DNA from: Limonium bicolor
Taxonomy: Eukaryota; Streptophyta; Magnoliopsida; Caryophyllales; Plumbaginaceae
DNA: 64,000 nucleotides
Direction: 5' to 3'
Assembly: GCA_023374045.1 (NCBI GenBank)
Contig: CM041782.1
Coordinates: 185,088,925-185,152,924, forward strand
Shown here: positions 48,123 to 57,168 of the stretch, one piece after another
How the letters are laid out: each line of letters opens with the position of its first letter
Position numbering within the stretch: the stretch's first letter is position 1
Program-made: the position numbers and the translations under genes
Notes under the pieces: generated by a model
Database searches by the model: none
What the model was told of the DNA's origin: nothing
What the model saw: only the letters and a program-made list of their open reading frames with translations

Positions 48123-48374
48123 CGCGTGTAAATGTTTAAATGTGCGCGAGCTTATCTTCTTGGCCCATCGTCGTCTGCGACTTGCCTTGCAACTGGCCCG
48201 CTGCAACTCGTCCACTGTCTCCAACTCCAACTTGCAGCGCCTACCTTAATTCACGCGTGAGCTCTGTCCCCTGCGCAATCAATGAGCAATCAGTGAGGCA
48301 AATCTTATCCAGCTCTTTCTGCCGCCTCAATCAATTCCTCACGCGTCTGTCTATCTTCAAACCTTCGCTTCCTC

Positions 48375-48382
48375 TATATAAA
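48375..48382 (+). promoter_or_regulatory. TATA box of Athila-N2 5' LTR
   Basis: tatataaa follows a CT-rich stretch. The same box is in the 3' LTR at 52133-52140. A transcript start is expected near 48405. Confidence 0.7.
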
Positions 48383-49277
48383 CCCACGAGCCTTCTCCTA
48401 AAACAATCCATCCACGACCCAACTCACCACTTCCAAACGTTCATCCCATTTCTCTTCTTCCGTATTCTCCATTTTATTTATTTTACATTCCACAAAATCC
48501 ACCTCTAGCCCTACGTATACAAAATAGCAGAGCGAGCAGGAGTGATTACAGATGATTTATTACTCTTGTTTCTATTATTCTATTTATATGTTAGGCTAGT
48601 TTATGTTTACTCTGGGAACGGTTATTAGTGTTTTGTAATTATGCTATTTCCACTGTTTTTTTATATATAGTTTGTTACGTTTTAAGGTTATCTCGCACCT
48701 TTTAATAAATGTCATGAGTTTATTAAATTGCTTTCCTAAGTCTATTTTGATCAGACCGGTGATAATAGATAGGTTAATTAAGACATAAAACTGGAGGAAA
48801 CTGTTATGATTTAATAAAGTTAGTATTCAGTTGCAAAATGTAATTCCTCAATACTCCTCTGCCGTTCGCAGGCTTTGTTGAACCTTTTAGAACCTTGCAT
48901 TACGGTGAACAGTTCTTATGAGGCTATGACTTAGTCCTTAAGATAATTACAGGAACCTTGCCAAATTATTAAACCAGTAGAGATAGCTTAATTATGCAGA
49001 TTATATAACCTGACCCAGAGTTCCATTTTATTTATCTGTCAACTTAGTTTATTTTATTCTTTCTTTTTATTTATTTTACAAGTCAATTAATCCCCCTCTT
49101 GTGACACGCTTAGGTACTATATATATATATTACCCACGGTTCGACATCCGGTCGCTTACATTTCACTATACTACCACGACCGGGATTTGTTTGCAGCCCG
49201 ACGTTTATTTTGAGTTTTTAATTTCTTTTCTTTTATTTTACACCAGTTTAACCGCTCACTTTATAACGTCTGCAAAA

Positions 49278-49295
49278 TGGCGCCGTTGCCGGGGA
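49278..49295 (+). other. Primer binding site of Athila type
   Basis: tggcgccgttgccgggga, three bases after the LTR end; identical to the site of Athila-N1 (18439-18456). Confidence 0.95.
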
Positions 49296-49488
49296 CTAGT
49301 TTATTCTAGTCCCTAAGCCCCGGATTATTCACTTGTTATATTAGAATATTTTGTTTATTTTATTTTTGTTTGTTGTTTATTTTAATGATCTTTTATATTT
49401 TGTTTATATTATTATTCTGTTTGTTCTAATTATTTTATTTTCTAATCTGTTTCAGTAGTTTTGTTTTATATACAAAAACATAAAAAAA

Positions 49489-50088
49489 ATGGAAATGGAT
49501 TAGGTGTTCGACCAAGGGTACTGCTATTCGCAGTATTTTTACTGCTCCGTATGTGGGGGAGCTCATCATTATGAGGATTGTCTCATATTACAGGAACAAC
49601 TCTGGTTAGAGGATCAACCAGACTACCTGGAGAGACTCGCTCAACAAGAACAACAACCAAAGAGCGAAATAATCCATGAGGTAGAACACCCCACTACGGA
49701 TGTAAGTTATTCTCTACCCTCTACAGTCGCCTACCGCCAGTTTCCATCCTTCTCTGTGCTCTATCCAGAAAATGAGGATATTTATATCCTCGAACATGAA
49801 GAGAAGGAATTGCCATTACCTCCCGCCAAGATATCCAAACAAAACGCCATTATCACCTTCAAAGAATTAACTTTCTCTGAAGATGATATTGATCAGCGTT
49901 CTTTCCGTGAGCCTCACCTACAAGAGGAGGATGTTTACATCCTCCAGTTTGAGGAAGAAAAATCAACACCACCGGGTCTTCTGTTAGAACTACGTTCCCG
50001 GCAATATCTCCTCAAACATCAGATTTTGTGGAGTATTAATTTTCTTATTTTATATGCCGAGGTAACGTTTTGTTTTGATCCAGGATAA
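49489..50088 (+). pseudogene. Short gag-derived ORF of Athila-N2 with acidic repeats and FDPG tail
   Basis: ATG at 49489 is followed after four codons by TAG (49501-49503); the frame is then open for 194 codons from 49504. Near the start is a CCHC knuckle, CSVCGGAHHYEDC (C-x2-C-x3-H-x4-C), as in Athila gag. After an acidic/Gln-rich linker come two copies of the motif seen in the Athila-N1 ORF (NEDIYILEHEEKELPLPP and EEDVYILQFEEEKSTPPG), then a hydrophobic tail with YLLKHQILWSINFLILY ending CFDPG. It keeps the knuckle that the Athila-N1 ORF lacks but lacks that protein's coiled-coil part. Readthrough of the amber codon or translation from a downstream ATG would be needed. RNA binding is inferred from the knuckle. 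Confidence 0.75.
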
Positions 50089-51291
50089 CAAACAGGCGTC
50101 TAGCTAAAGACATTAAAGAAGGGCAGCTTCCCGGGAGGCAACCCGGGTGTATTTTCATTTTATTTACCTTATTGCTCTTTTTAATTTTCAGGTTCTCTTT
50201 AAATTTTATTTTTGCTAACTTTTAACTCTGTTTGTAGTATGGTTGCTTCTAGTGTCTTATGCAGGTGCACCTTCATTTCTACACTGCAACCAAGCTACGC
50301 TACTTGAGGCTGAAGCTCAAGTGTGGGGGGACTTCATTGACAACAAGCAAAAATAAAATCAGGGGAGTACCAGTTTCTTTAAATTCTGCTTTTATTTAAA
50401 TAAAAAAACTACAGAGGAGCGTTTATGTGCTTAAATGTTTATTTGTGATCTTTGTGTTATCTCTATTTTATCTACTTACCGAAAAGGTCTTCTGAAACCT
50501 TCCCGTGTTTTTCTGGTGAACAATGAGGACATTGTTCAATTTAAGTGTGGGGGAGTGTGCCCTTTTCGGTGACATTTTGTGCTAAAATGTTTAATCTCTC
50601 TCCTTATCATGCGTTTGTCCAATTCAAATATTGTGGACCCTTTATATGTGGGTTGTTCTCTTTAAGAATAAATACTATTATGAATTGTAGGATAAATGGT
50701 ACAAATTTTAAAATTTTGATTACTTTTGAGGAGCATTTTATATGCGGTGTGACCAAATAATCTGCAAATGGTTGGATTTTATTGCTCAGGGTTTCTTTCT
50801 GTCTTCTCTCTTAGGGATTGCTAAGGGGTGCTTTTCTGTTAAAGAAAGAAAAAAGAATACAAAAAAAATAAGGGACTTGCGAGACACCATTGGTAACCAA
50901 CAAAAGAGAGTTGAGTGTTCTTAAATACAAAGGTGTCATGCCTATATTTTTTCTCATCTCTTATGCAAAAGTGAAATAAAATGCATAAATCTTTTTTTCC
51001 TTTTGTTTCTCCTCAATGCCCATTCTTGAGAGAAGTTGGCCATGGTAAAAGTTCTCAGAGTCATCTAAAAGAAACATTGAAGTACCTTGGATCATACCCC
51101 GAAACTCTATATTTTATTTTTACCCTGAGCACACCTATGCCACCAGCAGTTGATTTTTCACACTCCTCACTAAGTTTAAAGATCATGTTTATCCTACCCT
51201 TCATGATAATATTTGTTAGTATTGAGCATTCCCTACTTACTTGGGTACGTGGTTTTGCTTGAGGACAAGCAAAAAGATAAGTGTGGGGGTG
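50089..51291 (+). other. Non-coding 3' region and PPT of Athila-N2
   Basis: Just after the ORF is gggcagcttcccgggaggca followed by acccggg, a stem-forming sequence shared with Athila-N1 (16535-16575, reversed). aagtgtgggg motifs recur at 50318 and 50541. The region ends with gcttgaggacaagcaaaaag and the PPT (ataagtgtgggggtg) at about 51277-51291. Short frames at 50545-51262 lack recognisable features. Confidence 0.75.
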
Positions 51292-53055
51292 TGACAAGTG
51301 TCCAAAATGAGCATGTTTTATAGGTGTATTTCATATATTATATTAACACTTTCCTTGCTCATTTCTCCACTTTTGTTAGTTTTCCTCTAAATTATGTTTA
51401 TTTGTACTTACTTACTTTCACAATAATATTACTCACTTATTATATATTTTCTTAGATTTATGTATTGATATGAACCGATACATTTTATGTGTCTAATGCA
51501 GGAAAATTACAATAGACCCGTATATATATATATATATACTAAAAATATCACGTACAGCACTTGAGATAAAAATGAATCACGTGTAATGATGGGCACATTC
51601 TTCACGAGCTATCATTTTCACGAGCAGCACATTTTGAGCGGACAAGACCGGGCAACAACCGCCTAATATAATGAGGACGAGAGACAGCTTTGTACATCAG
51701 GAAAACAGCGGACGTAGTGAGCATGCAACCGCCTCTGCGACGTCGAGAAAAGAGGCGGACGAGAGGGGTGTGACAACCGCCTGAATAACAGGCGGACAAC
51801 ACTGAGAGCCAACCGCCTGACAACAGGCGGACAAGAGAGACAAGAGGCTACCGCCTCATAAGAAGCGGACAACAAGCGGACGCGTGTAAATGTTTAAATG
51901 TGCGCGAGCTTATCTTCTTCGCCCGTCGTCGTCTGCGACTTGCCTTGCAACTGGCCCGCTGCAACTCGTCCACTGTCTCCAACTCCAACTTGCAGCGCCT
52001 ACCTTAATTCACGCGTGAGCTCTGTCCCCTGCGCAATCAATGAGCAATCAGTGAGACAAATCTTATCCAGCTCTTTCTGCCGCCTCAATCAATTCCTCAC
52101 GCGTCTGTCTATCTTCAAACCTTCGCTTCCTCTATATAAACCCACGAGCCTTCTCCTAAAATCAATCCATCCACGACCCAACTTCACCACTTCACACGTT
52201 CATCCCATTTCTCTTCTCCCGTATTCTCCATTTTATTTATTTTACATTCCACAAAATCCACCTCTAGCCCTACGTATACAAAATAGCAGAGCGAGCAGGA
52301 GTGATTACAGATGATTTCTATTACTCTTGTTTCTGTTATTCTATTTAATATGTTAGGCTAGTTTATGTTTACTCTGGGAACGGTTATTATGTGTTTGTAT
52401 TAATTATGCAATATTTCCACTGTTTTATTTATATATAGTTTGTTACATTTTAAAGGTTATCTCGCACCTTTTTAATAAATATCATGAGTTTATTAAATTG
52501 CTTTCCTAAGTCTATTTTGATTAGACCGGTGATAAATAGATAGGTTAATTAAGACATAAAACTGGAGGAAACTTGTTATGATTTAATAAAGTTAGTATTC
52601 AGTTGCAAATGTAATTCCTCAATACTCCTCTGCCGTTCGCAGGCTTTTGCTTGAACCTTGATTAGAACCTTGCATTACAGGTGAACGAGTTCTTATGAGG
52701 CTATGACTTAGTCCTTAAGATAATTACAGGAACCTTGCCAAATTATTAAACCAGTAGAGATAGCTTAATTATGCAGATTATATAACCTGACCCAGAGTTC
52801 CATTTTATTTATCTGTCAACTTAGTTTATTTTATTCTTTCTTTTTATTTATTTTACAAGTCAATTAATCCCCCCTCTTGTGACACGCTTAGGTACTATTA
52901 TATATATATTAGTCCCACGGTTCGACATCCGGTCGCTTACATTTCACTATACTACCACGACCGGGATTTGTTTGCAGCCCGACGTTTATTTTGAGTTTTT
53001 AATTTCTTTTCTTTTATTTTACACCAGTTTAACCGCTCACTTTATAACGTTTGCA
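51292..53055 (+). repeat. 3' LTR of Athila-N2
   Basis: 1764 bp, tgacaagtgtcc to cgtttgca, matching the 5' LTR with scattered differences, for example one TA repeat longer near 51525 and several single-base indels in 52380-52720. Confidence 0.95.
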
Positions 53056-53060
53056 GTAGA
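53056..53060. repeat. TSD gtaga of Athila-N2, right
   Basis: Right copy, followed by cctcgttagcaaac, which continues the Tekay-N LTR as in 62604 onward. Confidence 0.95.
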
Positions 53061-56000
53061 CCTCGTTAGCAAACAAGCTACAAGAATCCCATACCGTACA
53101 CCGGAGACTGGCTAGCTCTTAATCCCTCGTTCGCCTAATCCGCCGAACTCCTTTGACTTATCTAGATCTGTAACCAGAACTAGTATTAGTATCCTGTGTC
53201 TTAGAACTAAGTTGGTTCTCTTTTCAACTTATACCTCTTCTTAGGTTAACCCGGGTATAATAATATACCGTTAAACGGGTTCATTCATTTAGGAGCGTTT
53301 TCGAGCTCAATTCCAATTCATTAACTCACTAACGTCGTTAGCAGTTATTTAGTTGCACAGTTAGCAACTTTAGACTCATACGGACCTTGTATTAGATTTT
53401 CGTATTTTTCACTATTCATCCGTATTTCACTATTCATTTATACGGCCTCGTATTTTACTATTCATTTATACCGCCTCATATTTTACTATTCACCGTATTT
53501 CACTATTCACGTATACGTAGTTACTATTCAGGTATACGTATTCATTATTCATGTATATGTATTTACTATTCATGTATACGTATTTACTATTCATGTATAT
53601 GTATACTATTCACGTATACGAGTACTATTCATGTACACTAAAATTTTTCGTATACGCAGTATTGATTTTCTTCTATACTTATTAAATTACGGGTATACCC
53701 CTCGTATACCTTAATTTATATACGGGTCTCATTTAAACCCGTCTTAACTCCGTTTCTCTTACAACTTGTTTCTAAATTCTTTATTTAATTTCCTTAACCT
53801 TCTTAAACACATAAAAATGTGTTATTTATATTACTTACCCACAGTTTTCTCTTAATTTCTATTTTACTCATAATAAGTTCTTAACTTGTTATTTATATTT
53901 CTAATTTCTTCCAAAGTCTTTCTTATTTAAATTCTTTTATACTTTTGGTCAATTACCAAAATATACCCAAGTTTGACAAGTCTTTTATGGTCAAGCCCCC
54001 TAACTGTCCATTATTTACATTAACACCCCTAAAGTTAATTTAACTTAACTTTTTATTCCTTTATTGTTTTAATATCTAATCTTTTGCTACAAATTTTATT
54101 CTAGCTCCTCTAAACATTTTACAAACTGTCATTGACCAAGTTTGACCACGTTTGTCCATGTTTGACCAGGAAAATTACCATTTAACCCTTGTGGTCTTTT
54201 CTTTTATCTTAACTCATTTATTAACCAATTTAACTCCAATTAATTTCTAATTTCCGTAACTAATTTTCCTACAGATTTTTGAACATCAAAAATCATTCCA
54301 AACATCTCTAAACCACCAGATTTAATTATCTAATGCTATAGTATATAAATACTATCTTTTATTAACTTTAAATATACCAAAAACCTTATAAATTCCTTAT
54401 AACACTTACAAACTCTTTATAAATTGTAAACTTAATTCTACAATTATTTTCTCATCACTTAAACTCTCAAAAATACATATTAACTCATATATAATTTTGG
54501 CCTTAATATTATGTAACCAAAACTCCTCAAATTTTACATATTACTCTTAATTATACTAATTCCTTTAATTTAACTAAGTTAGATATTTTTTCTAACTCAT
54601 TAATAACCCCTTAATTTTCGGCCATATTGAAATTCATAGTATATGAATTTTTCTTGTATATTATGATAGCTTATATTGTAGCTTATATCATAAGGCGTAT
54701 AAATCTAATTTTAGATTTACAAAATATTAACATTTTAGGTGCTAAAAATTAAATCTACCACCTAACAAAATCGGCCATAATAAACAAGGTACACAATATA
54801 TGAGATCATATATAGATCAATATTTAGAACCTTGAAATAGGTAGTTGTAGGATTTACCTTGTATATTAACCATTAGCTTAATATTTAAGCTTGATTTCCT
54901 TAGAAATTTTGATAGCAATTTGCTAGAGAAATTGGCTCCAAAATTATACAACAAGATAAAGAATTAGATGGGTTAGTATCCCATGCCAATTGGCTGTAAC
55001 AAAAACCAAAGAATAAGGAGTTTTCAAGAAGGCAATGTTTTACCTCGAGAATCAAAGGCACTTCTTTGTGGTTTTTCCTGAGAATCTGGGGGCTCATGAG
55101 CTATGGTAGTAAAGCTGTTGAAGAGAGGATTCCAACGAGCTATCAAGCTTGTGATTTAGATCTAGGACAAGAAAGTTATGATTTCTACAAGACAAGGTGT
55201 TCTTTAAGGCTCAAATCTAAGAACATGGAGTTTTTTTGTGTTGTTTCTTCAAAGAGAGGATGAGCTACGCATTTGGGAGCTCTCATTTGACAGGTAAGAG
55301 TCTCAATAATGATTCACTAAGGGGACAAGATGCTTTGGCAATTGATGAAAGTCTTAAGTAGTTGAAATAGTGAATTTAAAAGCAAATAATGCCTTAGTGA
55401 GTCACCACCCAAGTCGGCAGCCTTGTGCCTTATTTGACCTGAATTTTTTTGTTTCTATAATGTGTTTATGTAATATTTGATACATTAAACTCGTTCCTAA
55501 TGACTTATACCATGTGATAGGTATGTTACAAGGCCAAAAATGCCTTAAAACACATTTTATGTGCTTCCGGGTTCACATTGATTTTGCAATTTGTTTTGGC
55601 TAGTTTAAATGTGTTCTTAGTACATTTACAACCTTTAGAAACTTTTTTCATGAAATAGCATGTTGCTAATTCCAATTTAAACCAAGTCGTTTGGTGGTTT
55701 CTCCTTGACTTTCGTCAGTTTAGTACCGGTTTTTGTGTGGACTTGTATACTTAATTTGTGTGTATACGCTATGGCTCCTATGACCATTTTATTGTTGTTC
55801 CCTTATTCCTTATTGGTATTTAGGCTCACTAGCCTTTTAATTCCATGTATAAATGCTTAAGGCACATTCTCCTTTAAAGCACATTTTTCTTTAAAGCACA
55901 TTTTTGTGCTCTAAGACGCGTTTTCAGTTTAAACGCTAATTCTGCTTAATGTTTATTACTAATCTTAGAGGTATTTCACATTTGAAATCTCTTGGGAACT

Positions 56001-56181
56001 TATTGGTAGTTCCCTAATTTATTTATACTCTTTAAAACACCCTTTTGCTCTAATTGTTCCTAAAGCATGTTTTGGTGTAAATTGTTGTTTAACACTTCTT
56101 CTAATGTTTCTAAGGCACGTTCTAGCCTTAGTATATCCTAATTAGATACTTCATTAATATATTAAGGTTTGGGGTATTTCA
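53061..56181 (-). repeat. 3' LTR of Tekay-N copy 2, second segment
   Basis: This continues the LTR to ggtttggggtatttca at 56181. With 46344-47540 it totals 4.32 kb. It contains a TA-rich tandem array at 53409-53640. Relative to the 5' LTR it lacks about 75 bp near 53657 (present at 63192-63268). No gene. Confidence 0.9.
53409..53640. repeat. Tandem array ctattcatgtatacgta in Tekay-N copy 2 LTR
   Basis: About ten units of 18-27 bp with ctattca and a tatacg palindrome core (gtatacgta). Also in the 5' LTR at 62947-63175 with small differences. Tekay-N copy 1 has a different array. Confidence 0.9.
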
Positions 56182-56182
56182 A

Positions 56183-56225
56183 TCTACCCCCCTTAAAAGA
56201 ACTTTGTCCCCAAAGTTCCTATGTA
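56183..56225 (-). other. LTR-proximal PPT and hairpin, Tekay-N copy 2
   Basis: tctaccccccttaaaaga on + is the PPT; next to it gaactttgtccccaaagttc is a perfect small hairpin, the counterpart of the stem at 4773-4790 in the + Tekay. Confidence 0.8.
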
Positions 56226-57151
56226 TTTATATCTCTTAGAACACATAAGTAACTTCACACTAAAAGATCATATAGATCCCTCAATATCTGTATAGGCATT
56301 CTGACTCATAAGGTCTACCATATTTATATATATATATTTAGCACACTTACCACACAACATATCTTTCGTATGTTTTAGTAATCAAAATACTCTTTGTATA
56401 TTCTTTGATGTATACTCCTCAAGTAACCGGTCCGGAGACAAAGGTTTTCATGTCCTCGAGTTCATGAGTGAGTAATACAGGAAATACATGTCAACTCCAA
56501 TTCCACTTTATGCTACTGCATCTACTCTTAACGTGGTTAATTGTGACCACTTGTAGGGAGTTTCAGGAATCATCCGACCCTGATGTGATCAGCATCAGTG
56601 TTGAACTATCCTTTCACCCTAATTTGTGTTCAGTTTTCCTTGATCTGGCCAAGATCAAGTTCTACCTCCCACGTCAACTTCAAACAATCAAATAAATATT
56701 CATGTAGCATTTTATATCTTTTAGTCCTTCTAGTCATAATCATAAATCAATACATGTCCCAATTATGGAACTCAGTCCATCAGTCATTCTTAATTCACCT
56801 CTCAGCAATTTCTTAGAGAATATAATTCCTGCTAGGTTCTACATCGGTCTCATACCGATTCATACCTCTTAACATTACCATATTTGGTCTCATATCAATA
56901 CATATCATAGGGATTTGAATTCCCCTGGAGTTTCTACTCCTCTTTTCCTGAATTCTCGCACCGAAGTTAATGAGGTCATCCTCTAATACATCTGGTATTC
57001 GCATTTAATTGTGTGTAATAACCATAACCACATAAGAATGAATACATGTGTTCATATAACATACGTATCAAACATCACAACTAATTGTATTGTGCTATGC
57101 ACACTGTAGTTACGTACTGAATACGTGAAATATAGGCTAAGCGATTGTACG

Positions 57152-57168
57152 CTCTACCCCCTTAAAAT
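57152..57168 (-). other. Internal polypurine-like tract (PPT2), Tekay-N copy 2
   Basis: ctctacccccttaaaat followed by ggattacgcccacgtaatc, an imperfect hairpin, about 970 bp inside PPT1 and close to the chromodomain remnant. The homologous pair in copy 1 is at 8254-8292. Confidence 0.6.

Larger units (their letters stand above)
47541..49274 (+). repeat. 5' LTR of Athila-N2
   Basis: 1734 bp, tgacaagtgtcc to cgtctgca. Contains an AACCGCCT/AGGCGGA array (47870-48122) and a TATA box (48375-48382). Open frames such as 48140-48508, and its copy at 51898-52314, span the promoter and look non-coding. Confidence 0.95.
47541..53055 (+). mobile_element. Non-autonomous Athila-type element (Athila-N2)
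   Basis: A complete 5.5 kb + strand element with TSD gtaga: 5' LTR 47541-49274, PBS 49278-49295, one short ORF (49504-50088, amber codon near the start), a non-coding 3' region, PPT about 51275-51291, and 3' LTR 51292-53055. No protease, RT or integrase. The LTRs differ by scattered substitutions and small indels, so it is older than Athila-N1. It sits in the 3' LTR of Tekay-N copy 2, whose 5' LTR shows the empty site. Confidence 0.95.

Noticed and set aside
48140..48508. 122-codon frame with Cys/Ser-rich start, similar to 51898-52314
   Set aside because: It spans the inverted-repeat array, the TATA box and the transcript start of the Athila-N2 LTRs; the similarity is due to LTR duplication.
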